Below are positions 34,488-43,986 of a stretch of 64,000 nt of DNA, in pieces. A program made the position numbers and the translations under genes. Each line of letters opens with the position of its first letter. Within the stretch, counting starts at the first letter, position 1. This stretch comes from Chryseobacterium polytrichastri (GTDB taxonomy: Bacteria; Bacteroidota; Bacteroidia; Flavobacteriales; Weeksellaceae), in the NCBI RefSeq assembly GCF_900142445.1, contig NZ_FRAV01000023.1:1-64000 (forward strand). The letters are read 5' to 3'. The notes beneath the pieces were generated by a model that saw only the letters and a program-made list of their open reading frames with translations, had not been told where the DNA came from and did no database searches.

Positions 34488-36707
34488 TTATTTAATTTTA
34501 AATTCAAGTTTTACGTTGAAGAAACGACCTGTTAAACGAACCGGAACCGGATACATTAAATTGGTATTAGCATCGGTAATCCATTGGTTGGCAACCGTAT
34601 TTCTGATATTAAAGGCATTGAAAACCTGAACCCCTAAGGTTAGCTCTTCAAAATTACCCCAGAAACCGTAGGTCTTCTTGTTGTCTTTTCTGTCAATGAA
34701 TACTTTAGAAAGTCCAAGATCCACTCTTTTATAAGAAGGTAATGTTCTTTGGTAAGTATATGGATCTGTAAGAACCGGCGCACCCGTTGGCAATCCCATA
34801 GCGTAAGTTAACGTTAGATTCACACGCATAGAAGGAAATTCCGGCATATAATCCTGATAGAACATCGCAAATCTAAACCTTTGATCTGTTGGTCTGGGAA
34901 TATCTCCTCTACCGTCAATATTTTCATATACTCTGGCATAACTTGCAGATAACCAAGAGTCTACTCCAGGAACAAATTCCCCGAATAATCTGGTATCAAT
35001 TCCGTATGCATATCCTGTTGCATTATTCTGACCTGAATAACGAATCCTCACATTATCCATGTAATAAGGAATCAGATTATTCATTTTCTTATAGTATAAT
35101 TCTGTCGTTAATTTAAACGGTCTGTCATACATTGTAAATTCATAATCATTCGATAAAATAGCTTGAATGGAACGCTGAGACTTAATATTCTGATTAAAAT
35201 TGCCATCTAAATCTTTGATCTCTTTATAGAAAGGCGACTGATAATAAATTCCTCCCGAAAGTTTGAATAGCATATCGCTATCCCAATCCGGTTTAATAGC
35301 AAACTGAGCTCTTGGAGAGAATATCGTTTCATTGTTAAAACTCCAATGGGAAACTCTGGCTCCTGCATTTACAAAAACCTTACTGGAACCCCAGTAAAAT
35401 TTCTGAGAATACTGTGCGTAAGCAGACATTCTTGTAGGCTCAATATGGTTATTCCCCGAAATATTATACATCAACTTTAAATCCTTTGGATTCCTGGGAT
35501 CAATGAACTCTTCATGTGGAAGACTGTATCCTGCAGAGTCTACCAATTTCCATTCGTTGGTAAGATCTTTCAGATTTTCTTTTTCATATTTAAATCCTAC
35601 TTCAATATCTGTATTTACATTAGGAGAAAATTTAGTTCTGAACTGTGTTCCATAGGTTCTTACAAATAAATCATTTCTTGCATGCTCTATTTGCCCACCC
35701 GCATCGTATGAAGTGGTTGGATCTCCTGTAACAGGGTCAAAAGTCTGTAGAATATATGCAGATTGTATGGTGTAATATTCTTTTTCTCTATTCTGATAAG
35801 AAAACGCATCTAACGTAAATTTCCACTTGTCTGATGGCTTATAATTCACAGAGACTGTCCCCATCATATTTTTATACTTATCATCTTCTTTACCTGCATA
35901 AAGCACGTTAAGATTGATAGGCCTCTGTAAAGAACCAAAATCGATACTTTGTTCTTTAGGAATCATTTCGTAATCATTCTTAGAGTAATACCCTATGAAT
36001 GAAAGAGAGAGCTTTTCATTGATATGATAATTAAGATACGTCTGGAAATCGAAATATCTAGGGTTAAAATTGGTATCTTCTTTTAAAGTATTAAGTATCA
36101 GATTTGTATTTCTATACCTTCCTGAGAATAAAGCCGTAAACTTTTTATTACCATTACTGTCTTTTTTCCCGGAAGCAAAACCTGTTGTTAACCTTCCTCC
36201 GATTAAACTCGCTTCTCCTGAAAGTTCAAATTTCTGAGGCTCACGGTAATAAATATTTAATGCAGAAGACATTTTATCTCCGTATCTCGGTTCAAAACCT
36301 CCGGCAGAGAAATTAACAGTAGAAACCATATCAGGATTAATGATACTTAAACCTTCCTGCTGAGAATTCCTAATTAGGAAAGGTCTGTAAATTTCAATAT
36401 CATTAATATAAATAAGGTTTTCATCATAGTTTCCACCACGAACCATATATTGTGAAGAAAGCTCTGTATTGGAGTTTACAGAAGGTAAAGTTTTAATAAT
36501 TCCTTCAATACCTCCAGAAATACTTGCTACATTCTGAGCATCTTTAGCTGAAATTTTCACAGCAGTAAGGTCATTCGTTTTTCCTTTCACTTGTTTCTGG
36601 AAAACGATTTCCTCGATATCTGTTGTTCGTGCTGTATCTTTCTTTTTTGTTTGAGAGAATACTAACATGGGAACCATAAGGCTCAGTGGTAAAACTAGTT
36701 TTTTCAA
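34488..36707 (-). CDS. TonB-dependent outer-membrane receptor
   Basis: This 739-residue protein has a signal peptide (residues 1-18, ending LVFSQ). A plug domain at about 30-160 follows (GIEGIIKTLPSVNSNTELSS, YMVRGGNYDENLIYINDIEIY), and then a 22-strand-type barrel to the end, finishing RFFNVKLEFKIK. It lacks the N-terminal carboxypeptidase-like domain of SusC proteins and has no SusD partner, so it is more like a siderophore or metal-complex receptor. It is next to the copper operon but separated by a terminator, so a copper link is only suggestive. Confidence 0.88.
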   Translation of the reverse strand: MKKLVLPLSLMVPMLVFSQTKKKDTARTTDIEEIVFQKQVKGKTNDLTAVKISAKDAQNVASISGGIEGIIKTLPSVNSNTELSSQYMVRGGNYDENLIYINDIEIYRPFLIRNSQQEGLSIINPDMVSTVNFSAGGFEPRYGDKMSSALNIYYREPQKFELSGEASLIGGRLTTGFASGKKDSNGNKKFTALFSGRYRNTNLILNTLKEDTNFNPRYFDFQTYLNYHINEKLSLSFIGYYSKNDYEMIPKEQSIDFGSLQRPINLNVLYAGKEDDKYKNMMGTVSVNYKPSDKWKFTLDAFSYQNREKEYYTIQSAYILQTFDPVTGDPTTSYDAGGQIEHARNDLFVRTYGTQFRTKFSPNVNTDIEVGFKYEKENLKDLTNEWKLVDSAGYSLPHEEFIDPRNPKDLKLMYNISGNNHIEPTRMSAYAQYSQKFYWGSSKVFVNAGARVSHWSFNNETIFSPRAQFAIKPDWDSDMLFKLSGGIYYQSPFYKEIKDLDGNFNQNIKSQRSIQAILSNDYEFTMYDRPFKLTTELYYKKMNNLIPYYMDNVRIRYSGQNNATGYAYGIDTRLFGEFVPGVDSWLSASYARVYENIDGRGDIPRPTDQRFRFAMFYQDYMPEFPSMRVNLTLTYAMGLPTGAPVLTDPYTYQRTLPSYKRVDLGLSKVFIDRKDNKKTYGFWGNFEELTLGVQVFNAFNIRNTVANQWITDANTNLMYPVPVRLTGRFFNVKLEFKIK

Positions 36708-36803
36708 AAGAAATGTTTTAAAATTTCAAACGTGAATATATAAATTTTATTTTAACTTATTTAAACTTTCTTTAACATTTATTAAAATGAGGTTTATATA
36801 ATA

Positions 36804-36841
36804 TTTTCGAAATTCTGCCTATTACAACAAAATTTCGAAAA
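36804..36841 (-). terminator. Inverted repeat after kdsA
   Basis: TTTTCGAAATT (36804-36814) pairs exactly with 36831-36841 around a 16-base loop, 40 bases past the kdsA stop on the minus strand. There is no strong T-run, so it may stabilise the RNA end rather than terminate alone. Confidence 0.5.
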
Positions 36842-36881
36842 CAATTTGAATGAATATGAATGTATGGTGTAGTCTAAAGAA

Positions 36882-37691
36882 TTACAAAATCGCTTCTCTT
36901 ACTCGCGTTAATTTTTGTAATAAATCTTCTAGTAAATCAAGTCTTAACATATTAGCCCCGTCTGATAATGCAGTTTCCGGAGTTGGGTGAGTTTCTATAA
37001 AAATCCCGTCTGCTCCTACCGCAATACCTGCTTTTGCAACGGTTTCAATAAGATCTGGTCTACCTCCCGTTACTCCTGAGCTTTGATTAGGCTGTTGTAA
37101 AGAATGCGTAACATCCAAAATAACAGGTGCATATTCTCTCATGGTAGGAATTCCTCTATAATCAACAATTAGATCTGTATATCCAAAAGAATTTCCTCTT
37201 TCGATAATGGCAACTTTTTGATTATCAGAATCTGTAATTTTCTGAACGGCAAATTTCATTGATTCTGGAGAAAGAAACTGTCCTTTTTTCAAAGAAACAC
37301 ATTTTCCTGTTTTTGCAGCAGCAATTAATAGATCTGTCTGACGAACTAAAAATGCAGGAATCTGCAGAACATCAACATATTGAGCCGCTAAAGCTGCATG
37401 CTCGTTCTCATGAATATCTGTAGTGGTAGGAATATTAAAAGTCTCACCCACTTTTTTAAGAATTTCCAAAGACTTCTCTTCTCCAATCGTCGTAAAAGAA
37501 TCGACTCTACTTCTGTTGGCTTTTTTGAAGCTTCCTTTGAAAATGTATGGAATGTTATATTTATTGGTTAATTCAATTACTTTTTCGGCAATTCTCAACG
37601 CCATGTCTTCGCCTTCAATAATACAAGGTCCGGCAATAAGGAAAAAGTTTTTGGAATCTTTGTGATGGATATTATCTAAATACTGAATCAT
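36882..37691 (-). CDS. kdsA: 3-deoxy-8-phosphooctulonate synthase (Kdo-8-P synthase)
   Basis: The 269-residue cytosolic TIM barrel condenses phosphoenolpyruvate with arabinose-5-phosphate for Kdo in lipid A-core synthesis. Family blocks include KGSFKKANRSRVDSF, TDIHE, QIPAFLVRQTDL, KKGQFLSPESM, ERGNSFGY and DVTHSLQQP. The motif IAGPCIIE carries a cysteine where the E. coli enzyme has asparagine. With the histidine of DVTHS, the glutamate of IETHP and the aspartate of SDGANML, this makes the metal-dependent class (as in Aquifex). kdsB is about 21 kb away at 58555. Confidence 0.96.
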   Translation of the reverse strand: MIQYLDNIHHKDSKNFFLIAGPCIIEGEDMALRIAEKVIELTNKYNIPYIFKGSFKKANRSRVDSFTTIGEEKSLEILKKVGETFNIPTTTDIHENEHAALAAQYVDVLQIPAFLVRQTDLLIAAAKTGKCVSLKKGQFLSPESMKFAVQKITDSDNQKVAIIERGNSFGYTDLIVDYRGIPTMREYAPVILDVTHSLQQPNQSSGVTGGRPDLIETVAKAGIAVGADGIFIETHPTPETALSDGANMLRLDLLEDLLQKLTRVREAIL

Positions 37692-37823
37692 TTTATTATA
37701 AATTAAAAGTTCAGTAAAAATACTTATAAAGTTTCAGAATCGGAAATTATTTAAGGGTTTTACCAAAATCTATCCTTATATAATCCTAACTCACTATTCC
37801 AATGAAATTGAAAAACAAAAAAA

Positions 37824-37840
37824 CTAATCTTAAAGATTAG
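37824..37840 (-). terminator. Terminator of the thioesterase gene
   Basis: CTAATCT (37824-37830) pairs with AGATTAG (37834-37840). On the minus strand it follows the stop at 37842 by one base and leads into seven T residues. Confidence 0.75.
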
Positions 37841-37841
37841 C

Positions 37842-38255
37842 TTATTCTAAAACAGGAGCGTTTTCAATAATCGTTTTTAATGTTTCCGGAATAAATGGTC
37901 GTCCTCCTGTTGCGGGAACACATGTACCTGAAAAAACTGCTTTTGTAACCACTTTATTATTCAAAATGATAGCTTGCTTAAAGTGCAGTTTAGGAATATT
38001 ATTTTTGTCGCGGTGCAATTCACATGTTACTGTAATAACATCATCTTTTTTTAATGATCTGAGAAAGTTGATTGTATATTCAGACAAAACCATATTAACC
38101 CCGTTTTTTGCTTCGTTTTCCAGGTTAAAACCTAAAATCTCGTCAATGAAAGAATGTCTGCAGTATTCCATGTAAAACGGATAATACAACCCGTCCATAA
38201 TCCCTTGTACATCAATATGTTCATCCTTAACGGTATACTCTTTTGAATATTTCAT
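37842..38255 (-). CDS. Hotdog-fold acyl-CoA thioesterase (4HBT/FadM type)
   Basis: The 137-residue protein begins with a beta strand and then HIDVQGIMDGLYYPFYMEYCRHSFIDE. This matches the D-x-x-G/M-x-H/V-Y-x-Y-x-E pattern of 4-hydroxybenzoyl-CoA thioesterase-type enzymes with the catalytic aspartate. The remainder forms the hotdog sheet (DVITVTCELHRDKNNIPKLHFKQAI). The substrate is probably a fatty or aromatic acyl-CoA. It is monocistronic, between kdsA and a DUF1697 gene. Confidence 0.85.
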   Translation of the reverse strand: MKYSKEYTVKDEHIDVQGIMDGLYYPFYMEYCRHSFIDEILGFNLENEAKNGVNMVLSEYTINFLRSLKKDDVITVTCELHRDKNNIPKLHFKQAIILNNKVVTKAVFSGTCVPATGGRPFIPETLKTIIENAPVLE

Positions 38256-38365
38256 AATAAACTATAATTATCAGTAAATTTCAATAAAAGAAAAAGATTG
38301 TTGCATTAGTACTTTATTTCTTTTATTGAAGCGAATTTAAAAATAAAATTTATGATCTAAATCAT

Positions 38366-38893
38366 TTAGCCAATCTTTTTCAAGATTTTCTCAAAAGTAT
38401 TGATATTCCTGCTTGTAAACTGATCTTTTAGGCTTTTCTTTCCCAAAATTTTGCCAAAAGTAGAATCTAAAGTATTTCCTTTTGAAACCTGCCAATAGAA
38501 AATATTATTGACAATCTCTCCTTTTTCATGCTCTGTTTTAGCCGCATTCTCAAACTCTTTCAATAAGATATTTTCAACTTCTGGACTTCCTACAAAAGTA
38601 TAAACATGCAAATTTTCATTCTTTTCAAATGGATTATTCTTCCAGAAAGATTCTGTTTCCTGCTGAGACTTAACAAATAGAAAAGCTTCGTAAGAGAAAT
38701 GCTCAGACATAGCCTTTTCAAGAATTATCTTTAAATCTTCTGCTTTTTTATCAGACGAAAAAATAATATTTCCTGAAGCCAAAATAGAACTAACATCTTC
38801 CATTCCGGCATCTTTAAAAACCTGGCAAACATCAGCCATTTTCATATTGGTTCCTTTTACATTAACGCCTCGAAGAAAAGCACAGTATTTCAT
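38366..38893 (-). CDS. DUF1697 family protein
   Basis: At 175 residues it matches DUF1697 from its first residues: YCAFLRGVNVKGTNMKMADVCQVFKDAGMEDVSSILASGNIIF (cited in part). The fold is two ferredoxin-like halves. The biochemical role of the family is unknown. It starts 11 bases after the stop of the upstream membrane glycosyltransferase gene on the same strand and is probably co-transcribed with it. Confidence 0.87.
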   Translation of the reverse strand: MKYCAFLRGVNVKGTNMKMADVCQVFKDAGMEDVSSILASGNIIFSSDKKAEDLKIILEKAMSEHFSYEAFLFVKSQQETESFWKNNPFEKNENLHVYTFVGSPEVENILLKEFENAAKTEHEKGEIVNNIFYWQVSKGNTLDSTFGKILGKKSLKDQFTSRNINTFEKILKKIG

Positions 38894-38904
38894 ATTTTAC
38901 GTTT

Positions 38905-40257
38905 TTACCAGTAATAATTTCCTATCAATTGCATTCCGAAGGTTTGTAATAAACAAAGTACGTACAGTATTTTAAGTGTTCTGTTGCTATTCAATCCTTT
39001 CAAAAATAATATAAAAAACGGCACAATATACAAACAAGCTCTTGCTGTCTCCCCCGTCCCATAAGCACCTGTAAGAAACATTACTCCCAGGGCTACAATT
39101 CCTGTTAATGAAAAAGTAGTGATCTGTTCATCTGAAAATAATCCTAATGTTTCATTTTTAAAACTAAATAACAATGCGATATAAGCAAACGACAGGAAAA
39201 TCAAAATCTCGCCAATATCTTCCAATCTTGTAAAGAAATAAACAATTGGTGAATGAAATAACATAAAACCATTTGGATTCTCAGAATGGCTGGCTTCTCT
39301 AAAAGTCTCCCAATGATTACTTCCTGTAACTTCATAACTTCCATAGAAGAAAGCAACTGTTAGAAGAATGCAAATAATAGAGCTTATAAAAACAGAATAT
39401 TGCTTTTTGTATAATGTAACTAAGACTAAAAGTCCTAAAAATGCAAACAAAAACAGCCCTGAAAAGGTTAGCATATTGGTTAGGATCAGACCCGCAACAC
39501 TCATTAAAATCCCGACAAAGCTTAATTTATTTTTAACGAAAATAGTTGAAATTCCACATAAAAATAACAAGCTTGTTGTAAGAACCAAAGCATCAATAGA
39601 AACTAAAAGATAGATGTTAACCGAAGGAATGATCGCAAATAATATCAACAAAAATTTCCTTTTTGTTTTATCTATCCTAAAGTTTTTCATTAATAAATTC
39701 AATAACGGAAAACTACAAAGGGAAATTGCTAAAAATGCAAGGCTCAATCCTAATATGTTTCCATTAAATAGTTCTAGAAAAACATAATGAATTAAAGTTG
39801 TATAGGGCGGGTGCGTGCGTGTATGCATCTGGAAAGACTCTAAATTATGGTTGAAGTTCAATATCCATAATCTCCAATCTGTAATATTAATGGCATCGGC
39901 GTAATACTGTCTTCCTTTAAGGTAAAAAGGTTGTAGAAATGCAATATCTACATTACCCTGTCCCATATTTCCAAATACAATCAATAATGTACAGATTATA
40001 TATATCACAAAGAAGTTGAGCTTCTGATGATACTGATAAGCCCACAGCCCTGTACCTAAAAATAATAGGCAGAATAAACTGCCTATTATTAGAAATGAGG
40101 ATGGATAGATTACCGAAAACGGAAATAAGAGATTGTTTCCGGTAAATACCACATATTTATTTATTAAAAATACCGTTACTGCTAAAAATATCCATGTAAC
40201 GATTGCTATTAAAAAAACAGTAAAGGGAAAATTTGTTTTTTTTAAAATATTCATCAT
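38905..40257 (-). CDS. Polytopic GT-C-type glycosyltransferase candidate
   Basis: A 450-residue integral membrane protein with about ten to twelve helices. A large first periplasmic loop carries YADAINITDWRLWILNFNHNLE and the histidine/proline motif TRTHPPYTTLIHYVFL. The T-H-P-P segment recalls the loop of GT-C enzymes such as ArnT and PMT relatives that use polyprenyl-linked sugars. It lies 21 bases downstream of the DUF2723 gene and is co-oriented, so the pair may act together in protein or envelope glycosylation. Assignment to a numbered family is not possible by eye. Confidence 0.6.
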   Translation of the reverse strand: MMNILKKTNFPFTVFLIAIVTWIFLAVTVFLINKYVVFTGNNLLFPFSVIYPSSFLIIGSLFCLLFLGTGLWAYQYHQKLNFFVIYIICTLLIVFGNMGQGNVDIAFLQPFYLKGRQYYADAINITDWRLWILNFNHNLESFQMHTRTHPPYTTLIHYVFLELFNGNILGLSLAFLAISLCSFPLLNLLMKNFRIDKTKRKFLLILFAIIPSVNIYLLVSIDALVLTTSLLFLCGISTIFVKNKLSFVGILMSVAGLILTNMLTFSGLFLFAFLGLLVLVTLYKKQYSVFISSIICILLTVAFFYGSYEVTGSNHWETFREASHSENPNGFMLFHSPIVYFFTRLEDIGEILIFLSFAYIALLFSFKNETLGLFSDEQITTFSLTGIVALGVMFLTGAYGTGETARACLYIVPFFILFLKGLNSNRTLKILYVLCLLQTFGMQLIGNYYW

Positions 40258-40278
40258 TTTTTCAAAAATTCGTTTTGA

Positions 40279-43200
40279 TTATTGTGTTGCTTTGATAATT
40301 GATTTTGTGATTTGCTCTTCTTTTTCTTTTGAATACGTAGAATCAAAAGGTTGCATAATATCAAACAGATATTGGTAGAAAGGCGTGATCTTTTGAACCC
40401 CTTCAGATTCTTTCATTGCTTTCTCTTTACCCATTTCTTTAAGATTTTCAACAAATCTATTAAATTTCTTATCAATTGGCTCAATAGATTTTACAAGATA
40501 ATCATAAGCTTTATCTTTTTGGCCAATCTTCGTATAAGCATCTGTAACCGCTGAAACTACTAATGAATATTCCATTGGTTTTGTTCTCATTTGTCTTCTT
40601 ACAAACTGTTGCTCATAAGGAGTCAATTTTAAATAGTAGTCATACTCTTCAAAAATTCCTTTCTTAAGAACTTCTGCCAATTGTAATGCTTTTTTCTCTT
40701 GTCCGGCAACGATATATCCGTAAACCATTGAACTTAAAGAACGAGGATCATTGTATTTTTCAGCCGGAATTTCTTTTGAAGCTAAATCTAACAATTCAAT
40801 TGCTTTTCCTTTTTGTCCGCTTAAAGCTAATGCTGCTGCTGCTCTACTTGCAGAACTTCTGTAGCTCATAATGTTAGACGTTGCTGTTTCATCAAAATGA
40901 ACATTCAAGTCTTTGAAATTACCCCATCTGAAGTTTTTAACTACATTGTATAATGAGTTCGCATCTACTCTTCCCATTTCTCCATCTGAACTTTGAGGAG
41001 TATGAACAGGAACTAATCTGTAGCTGAAACCATCAAACTGAAGATATTCATCAAGATAGAAAATATTTTCGCTGTCATAGATACCTCCTGAAGAGAAGTT
41101 AATAGGTCTTTTCCAATCAAAATTAGCTAAAATATCAAGCATAATTAAGTTGTTTTTGAAAAGCGTATTTCCTTTATATGTAATCATAATCTGATTTGCC
41201 GTATTCGGAAGATCAGCCTGATTAATGATTCCTGCTCTTAGCGCATTGTCTTTATTAACCGGTAAAATGAATTTATTAACCGGAAGAATATTATATTTTT
41301 CATATTTATCTTCTCCGAAATACATTTTTAAAAGTTCATTCTTCGCAGCAGAATTATGCTTAATAAAACTCATGGCATCTTTCATCGTCATAGAATCCTG
41401 AGTAAGATACTTTCTGAATTCTGCAAATTCTGTTTCTGGTGCACCTTGCTCTTTCAACATAGAGAAAACGCCTTCCCAGTCTGACTTTTTCATCAGATAG
41501 ATCTGATCATTTACTCCGTCTCTGTAGTCATCGTGTGTCAATTGACTAGGTATGGCAGCCGCATTGTAGGTTCTTCTTTTTATTTGATCGATGTTCCAAG
41601 GAGTTGAAGCCAACGTAAAGTTAACTACTTTCACATCATCTCTAAAGTTTTCAGTCTCCTGAATCGCCCAAACCGGATACGTATCATTATCTCCGTAAAC
41701 GAATAGAATTCCTTTTTCCGGCAATGATTTTAATACAGAATAAGAATAATCATAAGATGTATACCTACCATGTCTGTTGTGTACATTATAGTTTTGGAAG
41801 CCCATCATGAAAGGCACTCCCAAAAGAATGACACCAAAAGCAATATTAGCAGCGTTAGATTTTACTTTACTTTGTAAGAACCATAAAATGGCTCCCGCTC
41901 CTAAACCAATCCATATGGCAAATGCGTAGAACGAGCCTACCATTGCATAATCTCTTTCTCTTGGTTCGAAAGGTTTTACCCCTGTATAGAAAATAATACC
42001 TACACTCGTTACGATAAATAAAGATAGTATAGCATAGAATCTTCCAAAATCTCTGTTTAATTGGAAAAAGAACCCGATTAAACCTAATATTAACGGTAAA
42101 AAGAAAAAGGCAACCGTACTTTCATTTTTGAATTTAGCTGGCATTGCCTCTTGGTTTCCTAATCTTGCATTATCAATAGCAGGAATTCCTGAGATCCAGT
42201 TTCCTTTCGTATCTTCATAGCTTCCTTCAAGATCATTTTGTCTTCCTACGTAGTTCCACATCAGGTATCTTACAAAGTAATATCCGTTCTGGAACGTAAA
42301 AAAATAATCCATATTCTGAGCCAATGAAGGCTTCTGAACATTAATCAAATTATAAGGTTTTACTTTTAAATAATCTGCTGCTGTAATTGTTTTATCTTCA
42401 TATTTCCCTCTTAACTCGTCAAAAATTTGCTTAGCCTGAGGACTGTCTGCAACATCTTCGTTTCCATAATTAAAAGTGAAATCAGGTGCCCCATACATAG
42501 AAATGTAATTGGCCATCACATCCTTATCTTCATTAAACATCCTAGGCATTAAACTTACCTGAGACTTACTGAAAACATAGTTGAATCTGTCGCCAGTTTT
42601 TCTATACGTTCCTGTTTTTTCGTCTTTTTCGTAGATATCTCCCGTTTTGGTTGTCTTGAAACTTCCGTCTTCATTTTTCTCAATTCCGTTAGCATCAAGG
42701 AAAGCTGTGTAGTTTTGACCATAAATTGTAGGCCAATCCCCATACTGTACTCTGTTATAATAATCCAACATCCCAATCGCAGTATCAGGATCATTAAGGT
42801 TCATTGGAGTATTAGCATTTGCTCTGATAGGAATTACCATCCAACAAGAGAAACCAATCATCATGTAAACAACAGAAAGAGCAACGGTCTGAAAAATATG
42901 TTTTTTCGCTCTTCTTGCATACTTTATCATGAAATAGCAAATAGCTACCATTACAATAAATCCTACAATTGTTCCCGAGTGGAAAGGAAGCCCTAAACCA
43001 TTCACAAAGAATATCTCTAGCTTACCAAACATTGACATGATTAAAGGGAAGATAATTTTAAAAACAATTATTAAAATCCCTAACGTAATTAAATTAGCAT
43101 AGATGAAATTTTTCCAGGTAAACTTATAATTTCTAGCGTAATATACTAAACATACTGCCGGAATTGCCAACATACACATCATGTGCACTCCAACAGAAAG

Positions 43201-43764
43201 TCCCAAAATAAAGAAAATAAGAATGATCCATCTTTCATTATCCACCGCCGTATATTCATTTTCCCATTTGGTGATCAACCAAACCAATAATGCGATAAAC
43301 ATTGAAGCCATAGAATAAACTTCACCTTCCACTGCCGAGAACCAGAATGTATCTGAGAAAGTAAAGCACAACGCTCCTACCATTCCGGCAAACAGAATAG
43401 AAATCTCTTCATGTTTGGTAATTTCTTCAAAATCTTTGTTTAGAAGCCTTCTCACAAAATGAGTGATCGTCCAAAACAAAAATAAAATAGTTAACGCACT
43501 AAACAATGCAGACATTGCATTGATTACAATAGAATAATTTTCGCCTTTCCCCAAAGCAAAAATGGCTGCTACAGCACCCACTATCTGAAATAAAGCCGCC
43601 CCTGGAGCATGCGTTACTTCTAATTTTACTGCAGAAGAAATGTACTCACCACAATCCCAAAAACTAAAATTAGGTTCAATAGTTGACAAGTACGTGAAAA
43701 AGGCAATGACGAAAATCACCCATCCTAGAATGGTGTTCCATTGCTTAAAAGTCCAATTTTTCAT
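40279..43764 (-). CDS. DUF2723 (GT117) membrane glycosyltransferase with C-terminal repeats
   Basis: The 1161-residue protein starts with the DUF2723 block PNFSFWDCGEYISSAVKLEVTHAPGAALFQ (cited in part) near residue 30. Its acidic FWDCGE motif is in the first periplasmic loop, as in PMT-type protein O-mannosyltransferases. About eleven helices extend to residue 700, with a further FVYGDNDTYPVWAIQE region. A soluble periplasmic part ends in tetratricopeptide-like helices (KGKAIELLDLASKEIPAEKY, KALQLAEVLKKGIFEEYDYY). Such proteins are proposed to glycosylate exported proteins in Bacteroidota. It heads a run with the GT-C-like and DUF1697 genes. Confidence 0.88.
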   Translation of the reverse strand: MKNWTFKQWNTILGWVIFVIAFFTYLSTIEPNFSFWDCGEYISSAVKLEVTHAPGAALFQIVGAVAAIFALGKGENYSIVINAMSALFSALTILFLFWTITHFVRRLLNKDFEEITKHEEISILFAGMVGALCFTFSDTFWFSAVEGEVYSMASMFIALLVWLITKWENEYTAVDNERWIILIFFILGLSVGVHMMCMLAIPAVCLVYYARNYKFTWKNFIYANLITLGILIIVFKIIFPLIMSMFGKLEIFFVNGLGLPFHSGTIVGFIVMVAICYFMIKYARRAKKHIFQTVALSVVYMMIGFSCWMVIPIRANANTPMNLNDPDTAIGMLDYYNRVQYGDWPTIYGQNYTAFLDANGIEKNEDGSFKTTKTGDIYEKDEKTGTYRKTGDRFNYVFSKSQVSLMPRMFNEDKDVMANYISMYGAPDFTFNYGNEDVADSPQAKQIFDELRGKYEDKTITAADYLKVKPYNLINVQKPSLAQNMDYFFTFQNGYYFVRYLMWNYVGRQNDLEGSYEDTKGNWISGIPAIDNARLGNQEAMPAKFKNESTVAFFFLPLILGLIGFFFQLNRDFGRFYAILSLFIVTSVGIIFYTGVKPFEPRERDYAMVGSFYAFAIWIGLGAGAILWFLQSKVKSNAANIAFGVILLGVPFMMGFQNYNVHNRHGRYTSYDYSYSVLKSLPEKGILFVYGDNDTYPVWAIQETENFRDDVKVVNFTLASTPWNIDQIKRRTYNAAAIPSQLTHDDYRDGVNDQIYLMKKSDWEGVFSMLKEQGAPETEFAEFRKYLTQDSMTMKDAMSFIKHNSAAKNELLKMYFGEDKYEKYNILPVNKFILPVNKDNALRAGIINQADLPNTANQIMITYKGNTLFKNNLIMLDILANFDWKRPINFSSGGIYDSENIFYLDEYLQFDGFSYRLVPVHTPQSSDGEMGRVDANSLYNVVKNFRWGNFKDLNVHFDETATSNIMSYRSSASRAAAALALSGQKGKAIELLDLASKEIPAEKYNDPRSLSSMVYGYIVAGQEKKALQLAEVLKKGIFEEYDYYLKLTPYEQQFVRRQMRTKPMEYSLVVSAVTDAYTKIGQKDKAYDYLVKSIEPIDKKFNRFVENLKEMGKEKAMKESEGVQKITPFYQYLFDIMQPFDSTYSKEKEEQITKSIIKATQ

Positions 43765-43947
43765 AGTATTAAATCAATTACGCGAAAATAAGCCTTTTAT
43801 ATGATTTTATGCCGATTTTAACAAATTTTAAAAATTTTGGCTCATTATTTGTGACCATAGTAGAGCTGGATTGCAAATGAAAGAATGAATATTTACTAAT
43901 AGGTGCTTAGAAATCAAACAAAAGTTTAGAAATTATTTATTTTTTTG

Positions 43948-43955
43948 TATTTTTG
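43948..43955 (+). promoter_or_regulatory. Bacteroidota -7 promoter element for the CBS/CysK-like gene
   Basis: TATTTTTG matches TAnnTTTG, is followed by CGG, and lies 31 bases before the ATG at 43987. Confidence 0.5.
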
Positions 43956-43986
43956 CGGTCAGATTTTTATTGAAAAATAACAAATA

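Noticed and set aside
34488..36707. TonB receptor as part of the copper operon
   Set aside because: A strong terminator at 34366-34397 and a separate promoter for the copper genes separate them; only proximity links them.
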